64,000 nucleotides of DNA, taken from contig JAFYQI010000007.1 of assembly GCA_017547175.1 (NCBI GenBank), positions 1-64,000 on the forward strand. Direction: 5' to 3'. Shown one piece after another: positions 17,103 through 27,566 of this stretch (the stretch's first letter is position 1; every line of letters starts with the position of its first letter). The position numbers and the translations under genes are program-made. The notes under the pieces were generated by a model. That model ran no database searches and was not told where the DNA came from. It worked only from the letters and a program-made list of their open reading frames with translations. This DNA comes from Alistipes sp. (GTDB lineage: Bacteria; Bacteroidota; Bacteroidia; Bacteroidales; Rikenellaceae).

Positions 17103-19592
17103 TTATGGATGAAATGTTACGATTGTAATACCCGCGCCACCACGATCGGCATGCTCATCGGTAACCGTAGCCACCTCTTTGACCGAACGCAGATAACGAC
17201 GAATCTCCTCTTTCAGTGCTCCGGTACCTTTACCGTGAAGGATCGTGACCGAGCCGATACCGACCATCACGGCATCGTCGATGAAATCACGCACCTCATC
17301 CAGAGCCTCGATGGCACGCATGCCACGCACATCGATATGGTCGCGGAAATTTAATTTTCGCTCCGAAATCTCGGACGAATAGACTGTACGAGCAGCCGTC
17401 GGACGTGTAGCCTCGCGGTATTCGTTGTTGGATACTACACTCAACAGCGCTTTATTGACGGTCGTAAGCATCTGCCCAAAGGCTACCTGGGCACGTTTAC
17501 CCTGAACCGCCTGCACAATGCCCACGACATCCTGCCCTACCATTTTCACCTTCGAACCAACCTCTACCTCTTGCGGTTTAACACTCGGTTGCGAAGTCTG
17601 TGGCGTCGGATTCTTACGCTGTTGTTCTTTGCGCTCCTCACGACGCTGACGACGTCGTTCGATGCGCTCGATTTCGCGCTGAACCTCCTCTTCACGGGCC
17701 ATCTTTTCGGCCTGCTCAACCTGCAGACGATAGTCGTCCAACTCTTTGCGAGCCAAACGAGTAAGCTCTTTGTCGGCTTGGGCCTCACGAATCGTACGAA
17801 TCGTATTCTCGATTTGACGATTGGCACCGGCAATCAACTCTTTGGCCTCCTCCTTCGCCTTGCGCAGAATCTCCTGACGCTCGGCGCGAATCTTCTGCAA
17901 CTGCTCCGAGTAGTTCTGTTCCAGCTCCTCGACCTTGCGATCCGTCTGACGAATCCGATCGCGCTTTTGCGACCAATAGTGCTTATCGCGTGCAATTTCG
18001 CGCAACTGCTTCTCGAGGTTGATGTGGTCCGAGCCGGCCTTCTCACCGGCACGACGAATCAACTCCTCCGGCAGTCCGATCTTGCGAGCAATCTCTACGG
18101 CAAACGAACTGCCCGGTTTACCCTGCTCGAGTCGAAACAACGGGCGGATATGTTGTACATCAAAAGCCATCGCACCGTTTGAGATACCTTCGGTTTGCGA
18201 GGCATAGTATTTAATGTTGGCATAGTGGGTTGTGATGATACCGTAGCAACCTCGCTCCAACAGACGCTCGAGAATTGCCTCGGCAATGGCACCACCGATC
18301 ACCGGCTCGGTTCCCGATCCAAACTCATCGATCAAGACCAACGTCTCGGGCGAAGCGGCCGAGACCATCTGCTTCATATTATGCAGGTGGGACGAATAGG
18401 TCGAGAGGTCGTTATCCATCGACTGCTCGTCACCGATATCGATCATCAACGAACGGAAGAGCGGCAACTCGGTATTCTCCGAAGCAGGCACCAAAAAGCC
18501 ACACTGACACATATATTGCACAATACCGGTCGTCTTCAGGCAGACCGACTTTCCACCAGCATTGGGGCCCGAGATGACCAAAAGATGTTTCGTCTGATCC
18601 AATTCGAGCGAAAGCGGAACGATCTCACGTCCCTGCGCACGCAGGCTCTGCTCCAAAATCGGGTGACGCGCCTCCCGCAAGACCAACCGATCATCGAGCG
18701 AAAGAATCGGTTTCACGCAACGATTTTCGATGGCCCATCGACCCTTGGCGCGTAGCACATCCACCTCGGTCAAATAACGGCCCGATGCGGCAATCAAGGG
18801 TGTCTCGGGACGTATCTCTTGGCTCAATTCGGTCAAAACACGAACAATCTCTCGTCGCTCGGCATATTCCAACTCCTTGAGTTCGTTGTTGAGCTCAACC
18901 ACCTCGACCGGCTCGACGTAGAAGGTACGTCCCGTAGCCGATTCGTCGTGAATAAAGCCCGCCAATTTGCGTTTATTGGCAGCCGAAACAGGAATCACCG
19001 TTTTGCCGTCACGCACCGAAAGTTGTGCATCGGCCTCGACAATCCCGGCTCGTTTGGCGGCCTGCAAAACCTGCTGCAATCGTTTAGCAGCCTGTCCCTC
19101 ACGTTCGCGGATCGAACGGCGAATGGCGTAGAGCTCCTCCGAAGCCGTATCTCGGATCGTACCGTCACGATCCACCACTCGATCGATGCGCTCAACCAGA
19201 TGCGGGAACGACTCCACGCCCCGACTCATGTTGGCGAGCGCCTTATAGCTACCCTCGCGTTGGCGGATAAATCGAACAACTTCGCCCACCGTTCGCAAGG
19301 CTGCGCCGAGTGTTACAACCTCCTCCACATCGAGAAAGGTTCCCTCCACGGCCAACTTTTGCACCACCTCCGTCAGATCGGCATACTCACCACCCGGAAA
19401 GTCATACTCCATCATTAGGAGTTGCCGCATCTCGTCTGCCAGCTGCAACCGTCGCTCAACCTCCTTGGCCGAGGTCGAGAAAGTCTCCTCGGCAATGCGT
19501 TGGCGCGCCGAAGGCATGGTTGTAAGGGCGGCCACCTGCTCGCGCAAGCGGTCGAATCCTATCTTCTGTTCAAACGACGCAGGGTATATCAT
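17103..19592 (-). CDS. mutS2: Endonuclease MutS2 (Smr-domain MutS paralog)
   Basis: MutS2 proteins act in recombination control and, in Firmicutes, split collided ribosomes. The 829-residue protein has the MutS core and ABC ATPase (SGPNAGGKSVCLKTTG; LVLIDEFGSGTEP), a long Arg/Glu-rich coiled-coil (about 520-680), a KOW-like segment (VGSKVKMVGQDVVGIV) and a C-terminal Smr nuclease domain (DVRGMRAIEALDE; ILHGKGTGAL). It has no mismatch-recognition domain, as normal for MutS2. It lies 6 bp after the MCE gene. Confidence 0.97.
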   Translation of the reverse strand: MIYPASFEQKIGFDRLREQVAALTTMPSARQRIAEETFSTSAKEVERRLQLADEMRQLLMMEYDFPGGEYADLTEVVQKLAVEGTFLDVEEVVTLGAALRTVGEVVRFIRQREGSYKALANMSRGVESFPHLVERIDRVVDRDGTIRDTASEELYAIRRSIREREGQAAKRLQQVLQAAKRAGIVEADAQLSVRDGKTVIPVSAANKRKLAGFIHDESATGRTFYVEPVEVVELNNELKELEYAERREIVRVLTELSQEIRPETPLIAASGRYLTEVDVLRAKGRWAIENRCVKPILSLDDRLVLREARHPILEQSLRAQGREIVPLSLELDQTKHLLVISGPNAGGKSVCLKTTGIVQYMCQCGFLVPASENTELPLFRSLMIDIGDEQSMDNDLSTYSSHLHNMKQMVSAASPETLVLIDEFGSGTEPVIGGAIAEAILERLLERGCYGIITTHYANIKYYASQTEGISNGAMAFDVQHIRPLFRLEQGKPGSSFAVEIARKIGLPEELIRRAGEKAGSDHINLEKQLREIARDKHYWSQKRDRIRQTDRKVEELEQNYSEQLQKIRAERQEILRKAKEEAKELIAGANRQIENTIRTIREAQADKELTRLARKELDDYRLQVEQAEKMAREEEVQREIERIERRRQRREERKEQQRKNPTPQTSQPSVKPQEVEVGSKVKMVGQDVVGIVQAVQGKRAQVAFGQMLTTVNKALLSVVSNNEYREATRPTAARTVYSSEISERKLNFRDHIDVRGMRAIEALDEVRDFIDDAVMVGIGSVTILHGKGTGALKEEIRRYLRSVKEVATVTDEHADRGGAGITIVTFHP

Positions 19593-19598
19593 CCTTGT

Positions 19599-20588
19599 CT
19601 ACTGCTTTTCATTGGCTGCCTTGGCCGCTGCCTTTGCAGCACGCTTATCCGCCTTCGCCTTGGCCTTCTCGGCATCCTTGCCAAAGACCGAAAGATGTAC
19701 ATAACGAGCGGGATTCTCCTTCAAGTCGGCCAACAGCAACGAAAGGTTTTCGCTAGCAGCCGTCAGGTTGTTATAGAGTTGCTCGTCATTCATCAGACGA
19801 CCAACCGTACCTTCGCCCTGCTCAATATCGGCAAGCAACTCATTGAGCGACGCAATGGTCGATGCGAGATTCTCAGCCATCTGCTCCTCTTCGAGGGTCG
19901 CTACCAAACGATTCACGCCACCGAGCAGGCTATCCACCTTCGGGGCATTCTCACCAAGCATCGTAGCAAAGGCCGAAAGTCCCTCGACCGCTTTCGTCAG
20001 GTTTGCCTTCTCCTCACCCAGCAGATCGGCAGCATCGTCCGAAAGACGGCCCAGATTCGCCATCGTCTGGTTCAGATAGACAGTATTGGCCTCCATAATC
20101 GTATTCAGATTGCCCAACATACGGCTCAAATCATCCGTCAGAAGGGTAAATCGCTGCTTGAAAAAATCCAATTCCGAACCGGCCACATCCATCAAATCAC
20201 GCGAAAGGCTCGAGGGGATCGTATCGCCCGCCTCGAGGCAGGTCGAAGCATCGCCCCAGATAATCTCAATCGCTTTACCACCCATCAAACCATCGCTGAA
20301 GATGCGCGCCTCGGAGTTGGTCGGGATACGATAAGCATGTTTAATGACGAGGTGAACAGCCACCTGATCGCTCACCGACGGATCGAGTTCAATAGCTGTC
20401 ACGGTACCGATCTTCACGCCCTTCATCATTACGGCCGAAGCCTCCTGCACACCATCTACCTGATCGTAGACGGCAACATACTCCACGTTGCGGGCCAAGA
20501 TATCCAACCCACTCAGGAAACGGGTACCGGCCCAGGCCACGAGAATCATGGCCACACCAAAAATTCCGATTTTTACCTCTCTTTTCAT
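19599..20588 (-). CDS. MCE/MlaD-family lipid-transport protein
   Basis: MCE proteins bind lipids in the periplasm as part of ABC-linked transport between membranes. The 329-residue protein has one N-terminal membrane anchor (about 5-22), an MlaD domain (about 35-115; MMKGVKIGTVTAIELD) and a long helical region resembling a lipid-conducting tube. The C-terminus is Lys/Ala-rich. The ATPase and permease partners are not in this window. It lies between the amidase (16 bp) and mutS2 (6 bp). Confidence 0.92.
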   Translation of the reverse strand: MKREVKIGIFGVAMILVAWAGTRFLSGLDILARNVEYVAVYDQVDGVQEASAVMMKGVKIGTVTAIELDPSVSDQVAVHLVIKHAYRIPTNSEARIFSDGLMGGKAIEIIWGDASTCLEAGDTIPSSLSRDLMDVAGSELDFFKQRFTLLTDDLSRMLGNLNTIMEANTVYLNQTMANLGRLSDDAADLLGEEKANLTKAVEGLSAFATMLGENAPKVDSLLGGVNRLVATLEEEQMAENLASTIASLNELLADIEQGEGTVGRLMNDEQLYNNLTAASENLSLLLADLKENPARYVHLSVFGKDAEKAKAKADKRAAKAAAKAANEKQ

Positions 20589-20604
20589 ATCGATTTTCTT
20601 TTTC

Positions 20605-21936
20605 TTACTTTTTCTGGATCGCCGTTTTACCGGGATTTACCGCAACCACAAAGGCCTGCGGGAAGGTTTTACGCACCGCTTCGGCGGCCTTCACCGCTTC
20701 AGCGCGACTACCATACTTGCCCACACCGTACTTATAACGATAGGCCCCTTCGCTTTCGTATTGATGCACTCGGTTGCGATAGCTCTTAAACTCCTGCGAG
20801 GAGAGTGCCAACACCCGTTTCGAGGCCAACACCTGCACGGTATAGTAGGTCGAAGAGGCGTCAGTTGCGACTGTGGGCGCAACTGCTGTCGAGGCTTTAG
20901 GCTGCGGCTTTGTTTGGGACATTTGAGGTGCACTTTTCGCAGGCGCACTCTTTACGGGCGCATCAGCTCCCGTTTCGATCGTCGCGTTCTGTTTCTTGCT
21001 TCCCGTGTACAGACGCGGATCATAGAGTTTCGGCTCCTGTGGAGCGGGTTCCTGTTTTACTTCGGGCTGCGGCTCGGAGTTCACCTCGAGTTTTACTTCG
21101 GGTTTCACTTCAGACTGCGGCTCGGGCTGCACCATAGGTGGCTCCTCCATCACGCGGGTCTTCAGCACGTGCGTCGAATAGTCCTGCACGGCACGGTAAA
21201 GGGCATCAACAATGGCCTGCTGTCCCTTCTCGGATTTGAGATATGAAGCCTCCTCCTTATTCGACAAGAAACCGATCTCGGTCAGCACACCGGGCATGTT
21301 GGTAGCATAAAGCACACGCAGGGGCTGTCGCTTCACGCCGCGCGAATGGCGTCCCGCCTGCATGTAATTCTGCTGAATACAGCGAGCCAGCGTATGGCTG
21401 TATTCGCCATAGGTAAACTGCAGATTCTGAATGTAGGCACGAATAATGGCCGCCTCGCGCTCGTTCGACATATCGAGCAGATCATCACGATTTGACTCAA
21501 AGAGTGCATCCGTATTATACTGCTGCTCCTTGGGCGTTTCTCCCATAATCAGGCTCTCGACACCTTTGGCTGCGGTCGATTTTGCTGCATTGACATGCAC
21601 CGAAAGGAAGAGATCGCCCTCTGCCTTGTTGGCAATGTCGGCACGTCGTTGCAGATCTTCGATCTTGGTCGAAGCCAACGCCTTGTCGGTCGTACGCGTA
21701 TAGACCACCTTGACACCGGGCATCCCTTGCTCGATCTTTTTACCCAATCGAAGGACCACCTTCAGAGTCAAATCCTTCTCCTTCACACCACCATAGACTG
21801 CACCTGGATCATTGCCGCCATGCCCGGCATCGAGCACAATGACACGAAACCCGTATTCACTCTTCTGCTCGGCTCGAGCAGTCAATGAAAGGGTCAAAAA
21901 GAGTACTATGAAAGTTAGAATGTTACGCGCGCGCAT
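20605..21936 (-). CDS. N-acetylmuramoyl-L-alanine amidase with SPOR domain
   Basis: The enzyme cleaves peptide side chains from peptidoglycan glycan strands. The 443-residue protein has a signal peptide (1-22), an Amidase_3 domain with zinc ligands in VLDAGHGGNDPGA, the Glu in the early segment and HVNAA, and LTEIGFLSN. A Pro/Glu/Val-rich linker (about 265-310) leads to a C-terminal SPOR domain (about 365-435, YYTVQVLASK) that targets denuded glycan at the division site. It is the first gene of the leftward run; no clear promoter match was found upstream. Confidence 0.95.
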   Translation of the reverse strand: MRARNILTFIVLFLTLSLTARAEQKSEYGFRVIVLDAGHGGNDPGAVYGGVKEKDLTLKVVLRLGKKIEQGMPGVKVVYTRTTDKALASTKIEDLQRRADIANKAEGDLFLSVHVNAAKSTAAKGVESLIMGETPKEQQYNTDALFESNRDDLLDMSNEREAAIIRAYIQNLQFTYGEYSHTLARCIQQNYMQAGRHSRGVKRQPLRVLYATNMPGVLTEIGFLSNKEEASYLKSEKGQQAIVDALYRAVQDYSTHVLKTRVMEEPPMVQPEPQSEVKPEVKLEVNSEPQPEVKQEPAPQEPKLYDPRLYTGSKKQNATIETGADAPVKSAPAKSAPQMSQTKPQPKASTAVAPTVATDASSTYYTVQVLASKRVLALSSQEFKSYRNRVHQYESEGAYRYKYGVGKYGSRAEAVKAAEAVRKTFPQAFVVAVNPGKTAIQKK

Positions 21937-21977
21937 TTTTTAAGGGGTCGTTTTTTACGCTATATCCAAATTTTTCG

Positions 21978-21985
21978 TATCTTTG
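21978..21985 (+). promoter_or_regulatory. -7 element for lptD
   Basis: TATCTTTG ends 23 bp before ATG 22009. No good -33 element is seen. Confidence 0.6.
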
Positions 21986-22008
21986 TCGGTTGAAACACCT
22001 CGTCGAAA

Positions 22009-24891
22009 ATGCATACAAAGCACCTCGATGAGGGGGTTTGCCGACTTTGTCGGCAAAAGTACGGATTTTTTCGGATATTACAGTCAATTTTGGAGAAAAG
22101 AACCATAAAATATCTCTTTTCGTCGGCACTTGTGCTGATTGCGGCACAGCTGGTCTTCGGCTTCAGCTCCCCTCGTCTGTTGGAGGAGTTGCGTCTTGAG
22201 GATAGCTTGAGCCGTATTGCTGCAATCACCACGCTCCCCGATTCGTTGGGCGAAGCTACCCCGCGCACCGAGCAGACCTCGCGTCGCGAGGCTCGTCGTC
22301 GTCGCATCAGCGAGCGCACATTAACCGATGCGCCTCCCGCTATCGAGCAGGCGGACACCCTTGCCACCCCGCAGGAGGTCGATACGATGGGGATCGACTC
22401 TTCAAAAATGCCGCGTCCGGCCGGTAAATTCCTCAGCGACCCGATCATCGGTAAGAACTCCGATTCGCTGGTTTACGACGTACGCAGAAAGTTAGTCTAC
22501 GTCTATAACCAAGGTGACGTATCGTATCAGGAGAGCAGTCTCAAGGCCGATTACATGCAGATCGACCTCAACAAGAAACATGTCTATGCCTACGGAAAAT
22601 CCGATTCGATCAATGGCAAGTGGACCTCCACCAAGCCCGAATATACGGAGGGTGATGCCACCTACAGCATGGACACGATTACCTACAACATCGACACCAA
22701 GAAGGCTTTGATCAAAGGTGTTGCCACCCAACAAGGCGATGGCTGGCTGGTCGGCGGATCGGTTAAGAAGATGACCGACAACACGATCAACATCGAGAAC
22801 GGTAAATATACCACCTGCGAAAACACAGACCATCCTCACTTCTATCTGGCCATGACCAAGGCCAAGGTAATTCCGGGCAAGAAGGTGATTACCGGCCCTG
22901 CCTATTTGGTGCTGGAAGATGTGCCGATCTATTTCTTGGGTATCCCCGAGGGCTTTTTCCCGATTAGTTCGGGACCGAAGTCGGGTCTTTTGATGCCCAC
23001 CTTTGGCGAGGAGTACTCGAAGGGCTTCTTCTTGCGTGACCTGGGTTACTATTTCACCCTCGGCGAGCACGCCGATTTGGCCGTACGCGGAGGCTTCTAC
23101 ACACTCGGATCGTGGGAGCTCTCGGCCGCTTCACGCTATATCAAACGCTACAAATACAGCGGCAGCTTCAACCTCCAATATTCGAATATCAAGACCGGAG
23201 AGAAGGGAGAACCCGACTTCATCAAGCAGAAGAACTTCCGTATCCAATGGGCTCATCAGCAAGACCCGAAAGCCAACCCCGGATCAACCTTCTCAGCTTC
23301 GGTAAACTTTGCCACGAGCGGTTATAGCAAGTACTCGGCCACCAACCTGAACGATATTTTGGCCACACAGACCAACTCATCGATTTCGTACTCGAAAAAT
23401 TGGGCCGGTACCCCCTTCTCGCTCTCTGCCAACATGGCCGTATCGCAGAACTCGCAGAATGAAACCATCTCGGTAACGTTGCCCACGGTCGTATTCAATA
23501 TGTCGCGTGTCTACCCTTTCAAGCGCAAAGAGAAGGTGGGCAAAGATCGCTGGTACGAGAAGATTTCGATGCAGTATACGGGTAAGATGACCAACTCGGT
23601 AACAACGACCGAAGATCGAATCTTCTCGCGCGAGACGGTTGACAACATGAAGAACGGCGTGGAGCACTCGATCCCCGTATCGGCTTCGTTCAACATCCTG
23701 AACTACATCAACTTCACCCCCTCGTTCAACTACAACGAGAAGTGGTACTTCAAACGTCAGGAGTATGAATGGAATCCTGTCACGAACCAGACCGACACGC
23801 TGGCTCCCGAATATGGATTCTACCGTCTGTACAACTATTCGCTCTCGGCCTCGGCTTCGACGACCATCTACGGTATGTTCGACTTCACGAAGAAGAGACG
23901 CGATCGCAAGATTCAGGCCATTCGCCACACGATCTCACCCTCGGTAGGTTTCTCGTATGCCCCCGACTTTGCAGATCCCAAATACGGCTATTACCGTATC
24001 CGCCAGACCGACTCAACGGGTCGTTTCACGACCTATTCACCCTATGCGATCAACGCGTACGGAGTACCCTCGTCGGGGCGATCCATGTCGATGAACGCCT
24101 CGTTGTCGCAAAACCTGGAGATGAAGGTGCTCTCGAAGCGCGACACATCGGGCGTCAAGAAGGTAAAACTGATCGACGAGTTCCGTCTGAGTGCCTCGTA
24201 CAACTTCTTGGCCGACTCGATGCGCCTCTCGACGGTTCCCGTCTCCTTCCGTACGACACTCTTCAAGAACTTCGGTATCAACTTCTCGACCACACTCGAC
24301 CCCTATCGTGTAACACCCGAAGGTCGTCGCATCGACAAACTCTTTTTCCCGGGTCGCCTTACATCGCTCGGTTGGTCGTTTGGTTATACCTTCAAATCGA
24401 GTCAGGATCGTACCCAGCAGGCGGTGAACGACATCACCACCTTGCCACCCGAATACCAGAACCCCTTCCATGACCCCTATGGGCACATGGATCCGGTCCT
24501 GCGCAGGCAATACATGGCACAGAGTTACTACGATTTCTCGTTGCCGTGGAATTTTGGTTTCAACTATGCAATCAACTACTCGATTTCGTATGTCAACAAC
24601 GGCACGACGGGATTTCGTAGAAATATCACACAGACGGTCGGATTCAATGGATCGGTTAACATCACCCCCAAGACAGGTATCACCTTCCAGGGAGGTTACG
24701 ACATCAAGGCGAATAAACTGACCACCTCTGCCATCTCCATCACACGCGACCTGCACTGTTGGCAGATGTCCTTCTCGTGGATTCCCTTCGGTTTCCACCG
24801 CAGTTGGAGTTTCAATATCGGTGTCAAGGCAGCCTCGTTGCAAGACCTGAAGTACGACAAGTCGCAGTCGATGTACGACAACCTGTACTAA
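22009..24891 (+). CDS. lptD: LPS-assembly outer-membrane protein LptD
   Basis: LptD inserts lipopolysaccharide into the outer leaflet of the outer membrane. The 960-residue protein has a hydrophobic N-terminal segment (about 34-52), an OstA/LptA-like periplasmic jellyroll (about 150-290; NPDGxG-like repeats replaced by Bacteroidetes forms) and a large beta-barrel with the LptD segment PIYFLGIPEGFFPISSG. It is the Bacteroidetes-type LptD. ATG 22009 puts about 33 residues before the membrane segment; a TTG at 22090 would give a more usual signal peptide, so the start is uncertain. A terminator follows at 24935. Confidence 0.9.
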   Translation: MHTKHLDEGVCRLCRQKYGFFRILQSILEKRTIKYLFSSALVLIAAQLVFGFSSPRLLEELRLEDSLSRIAAITTLPDSLGEATPRTEQTSRREARRRRISERTLTDAPPAIEQADTLATPQEVDTMGIDSSKMPRPAGKFLSDPIIGKNSDSLVYDVRRKLVYVYNQGDVSYQESSLKADYMQIDLNKKHVYAYGKSDSINGKWTSTKPEYTEGDATYSMDTITYNIDTKKALIKGVATQQGDGWLVGGSVKKMTDNTINIENGKYTTCENTDHPHFYLAMTKAKVIPGKKVITGPAYLVLEDVPIYFLGIPEGFFPISSGPKSGLLMPTFGEEYSKGFFLRDLGYYFTLGEHADLAVRGGFYTLGSWELSAASRYIKRYKYSGSFNLQYSNIKTGEKGEPDFIKQKNFRIQWAHQQDPKANPGSTFSASVNFATSGYSKYSATNLNDILATQTNSSISYSKNWAGTPFSLSANMAVSQNSQNETISVTLPTVVFNMSRVYPFKRKEKVGKDRWYEKISMQYTGKMTNSVTTTEDRIFSRETVDNMKNGVEHSIPVSASFNILNYINFTPSFNYNEKWYFKRQEYEWNPVTNQTDTLAPEYGFYRLYNYSLSASASTTIYGMFDFTKKRRDRKIQAIRHTISPSVGFSYAPDFADPKYGYYRIRQTDSTGRFTTYSPYAINAYGVPSSGRSMSMNASLSQNLEMKVLSKRDTSGVKKVKLIDEFRLSASYNFLADSMRLSTVPVSFRTTLFKNFGINFSTTLDPYRVTPEGRRIDKLFFPGRLTSLGWSFGYTFKSSQDRTQQAVNDITTLPPEYQNPFHDPYGHMDPVLRRQYMAQSYYDFSLPWNFGFNYAINYSISYVNNGTTGFRRNITQTVGFNGSVNITPKTGITFQGGYDIKANKLTTSAISITRDLHCWQMSFSWIPFGFHRSWSFNIGVKAASLQDLKYDKSQSMYDNLY

Positions 24892-24934
24892 GGAGGGGGC
24901 AAGAAGGCGCAAAGGGCGTAAAAGACCACTACAG

Positions 24935-24968
24935 GAGATTAAGGAGTTATTCTTTAATCTCTTTTTTT
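24935..24968 (+). terminator. Terminator after lptD
   Basis: GAGATTAA (24935-24942) pairs with TTAATCTC (24954-24961), followed by seven T. Confidence 0.75.
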
Positions 24969-25054
24969 CTTCCCAACTCCCATTCGTCACCTTTATCGCA
25001 TTATTATTTCTTAATAACTCATCACAGAGTTCCCTCTTAGCAGGGTTTCAGAGG

Positions 25055-25140
25055 AGCAGATTTGTGCTTAAACGAAGTGAGGCGCGGATGGGTCATACTT
25101 TACGTATTTTCCATTCGCGCCTCACAAGTGCAATTCTGCC
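25055..25140. other. Long hairpin between convergent lptD and tamL
   Basis: Bases 25077-25091 pair with 25111-25125 over 15 positions with a single G-T wobble; a weaker outer stem (about 25056-25069 with 25126-25139) extends it. The loop contains CATACTTTACGTAT, close to the inner hairpin of the repeat at 6158-6274. It lies between the two gene ends and may end transcription or protect mRNA from both sides. Confidence 0.6.
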
Positions 25141-25157
25141 CTATAAAATCGAAAAGA

Positions 25158-27548
25158 CTAGAAGGGGTAACCGACTCCGAAGTTCAGTGCCGTATTCCGC
25201 CAACGCAGGTTGTGGATCCAACGCTCGCCAGCAGGACGGTTCGGGTTATGGAGTTGCACGCCCCAATCGAGACGAAGGACGGCAAATTTAATATCAAAGC
25301 GGATACCGAAACCGGTATTAAAGCCAAGTTGTTTGTAGAAATTATCGAGGTGGAACACTGCCTCTTCGGCATATTCGGAGGGGTTCGACTGCATGTACCA
25401 GATATTACCCAAATCGAAGAAAGTTGCGCCATGGATGATTCCCCAAATGGGAAAACGGAACTCCAAATTGGCTTCGAGTTTCATATCACCAAGCTGGGTC
25501 GGGAAGGCCGAATCGGGATCGGGCACCGAGCCCGGGCCAAGCGTACGAGCCGCCCAACCGCGCATGCTGTTCGAGCCTCCGGCATAGAAGAGTCGATCGA
25601 AAGGCACCGCCTCCGAGTTACCGTAGGCGCGAGCTGCACCTCCATAGATACGGCCGGCCAACGCCGTCTTTTCTCCCAAGACAATTTTGCGACTCAGACT
25701 CAAGTCGGCACGCACATATTGCGAATAACGGATACCGAAAAGGGTATAATAATCGCGATCGGCTCGTTTCTCGGCGAAGGTGCGCTCGAGCAGATCGAGC
25801 AGGTTACCCGAACTCTCAAAATTAAAGCGCACAACCGTTGCATTTCCGCCCAGATTGCGGCGTTGGTTGTTGTAGGCATAGCTGAACGAGAGGCCCGCGA
25901 TCAGCTGTGTTTTATAACTATTGATCAAATACTTATTCTGCGTCGAGGCCAGGAAGGTCGAATCCAAACGAGCCACCTTGATGACATTGATGTCAATAGG
26001 TCGCAGCGTAAAGTTCGAATAACGACGGTTGCTCCACTGATAACCCAGGCCGATCGAGGTGAGGGTACGTCGGTAGTAGGGGCGATCCTGAAAATTAATC
26101 GACGTCTCCAATTTTGTTTTGGGTTGTACAATGGAGCGCGAATAGCCCTCTTCACCGGGTAGCAGGAAACGCGGGAAGGTCAAACCGGCCGTAACACCGA
26201 TCTCAGTCGCACGGCGCATCGTGGCATCTTTAGCCTTCATAAATTCGTATCCACCCGTAAAAGAGACATCGAGTGCCTCCGCTCCACGGAAGATATTTCG
26301 ATTTTGATAACCGACAGTCGCCTTCAGTCCATAGAAGCTAGAGGTAGTCGAACCCTCTACTTCGAGCTTCGCACTCTGCTTTAGGGTGGGCGAACACAGA
26401 ATATCGCAGGCCAACACCCCCTCACGGGTATGATGTACGGCCGTCTGCTCACCTTCAAAATCAACGACTCGAATCGTATCAATGCGCTCTCGACGATCCT
26501 CCTCCTCACGGAACGAAATTTTGGCACTGCGGAAGTAGCCCAAAGCCGTCAGATCGGCATAGGTACGTTCTACCTCCGAGGTGGCATACTGCATGCCCTC
26601 CTCCAACGAGACAGCTCGGCGCAACACCGAACGACGCAACGGCAGACGTTGATCATAAACGATGTTCAGTCCGCGATAGAGCAGCGTATCGAGATGCGTA
26701 TCGAGTTGTTCGAGCGACGTGGTGGTATTGGGCATCAGCGTCGGATCGTAATCGGGCAAGATATGGATCTTTCCGATCTGATAGACTAAATTATCCTCCA
26801 ACTGCGCCTCACCGCGTTCATTGTATCCGGTCAAGTGTTGTTTAACGACCATCTTCAGATCGACCGTTTGATCCGAGCGCAACGTGTCGGCCACATACTC
26901 GATATTACTTACCGTGAAGTTATAGTAGCCCAACTCTTTCAGATAGATGGCCACACGCTCACGTTCGGCGTCTAATACCGTAATATCAAATCGCTCACCT
27001 GCACGCAGGAGCGTATTGACCGTATCGGCCAAAATAATCGGTTCAAGATTGCGATCTCTAAATTCGTAATCGATCGAACGGATGCGATAGGGTTCACGCT
27101 GATGCACCTGATAGGTTACCGTAGCGCGCTTGCGTTTCGAGAGGGTGTCGACGGCAAACGAGGAGCTCGAACGGAAAAAGCCTTTCGAATCCATAAAGAT
27201 CTTCAGATTGCGCTCGCTGCGATGGGTATAATTCTCATCGAAGAGCACCGGCTCTTGCCCGACACGACGCTTCCAACGATTCCACCCGTTCTGTTTGGTC
27301 GAATCGGCCTGCTCGTAAAGCCACACGTAGAAATTAACGCCGAGGATGCGTTTATTGGGTGTTTGACGAATGAATTTTTCAAACTCTGCTTTCGAGATAC
27401 GCTCCTTACGAGGCGCTTCGCGATCCGTTTCGACATTCACCTTATGCAACAGATAACTTCCCTCGGGGATATAGCGCGTAACGGAACAAGCCGACCCTAT
27501 CAAGGCCGACATCAGCAAGATCACCACCCTACGCAACGCGCGTTTCAT
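25158..27548 (-). CDS. TamL-like BamA/TamA-family outer-membrane lipoprotein
   Basis: The 796-residue protein starts with a lipoprotein signal (Cys21 in SACSVTRYIPEG), then POTRA-like domains (about 30-360) and a 16-strand Omp85 barrel ending with Phe at 796. The lipidated TamA homologue of Bacteroidetes is called TamL and, with TamB, is linked to outer-membrane biogenesis. tamB is not adjacent here. The barrel shows the Omp85 signature GGSNSMRGWAARTLGPG. It lies 18 bp after the nitroreductase gene. Confidence 0.92.
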   Translation of the reverse strand: MKRALRRVVILLMSALIGSACSVTRYIPEGSYLLHKVNVETDREAPRKERISKAEFEKFIRQTPNKRILGVNFYVWLYEQADSTKQNGWNRWKRRVGQEPVLFDENYTHRSERNLKIFMDSKGFFRSSSSFAVDTLSKRKRATVTYQVHQREPYRIRSIDYEFRDRNLEPIILADTVNTLLRAGERFDITVLDAERERVAIYLKELGYYNFTVSNIEYVADTLRSDQTVDLKMVVKQHLTGYNERGEAQLEDNLVYQIGKIHILPDYDPTLMPNTTTSLEQLDTHLDTLLYRGLNIVYDQRLPLRRSVLRRAVSLEEGMQYATSEVERTYADLTALGYFRSAKISFREEEDRRERIDTIRVVDFEGEQTAVHHTREGVLACDILCSPTLKQSAKLEVEGSTTSSFYGLKATVGYQNRNIFRGAEALDVSFTGGYEFMKAKDATMRRATEIGVTAGLTFPRFLLPGEEGYSRSIVQPKTKLETSINFQDRPYYRRTLTSIGLGYQWSNRRYSNFTLRPIDINVIKVARLDSTFLASTQNKYLINSYKTQLIAGLSFSYAYNNQRRNLGGNATVVRFNFESSGNLLDLLERTFAEKRADRDYYTLFGIRYSQYVRADLSLSRKIVLGEKTALAGRIYGGAARAYGNSEAVPFDRLFYAGGSNSMRGWAARTLGPGSVPDPDSAFPTQLGDMKLEANLEFRFPIWGIIHGATFFDLGNIWYMQSNPSEYAEEAVFHLDNFYKQLGFNTGFGIRFDIKFAVLRLDWGVQLHNPNRPAGERWIHNLRWRNTALNFGVGYPF

Positions 27549-27566
27549 CCTCTATAGCCTACTTGG

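Noticed and set aside
25158-27548. Second BamA gene
   Set aside because: The protein is lipidated and has the TamL layout; the true BamA is at 61355-63904 beside uppS.
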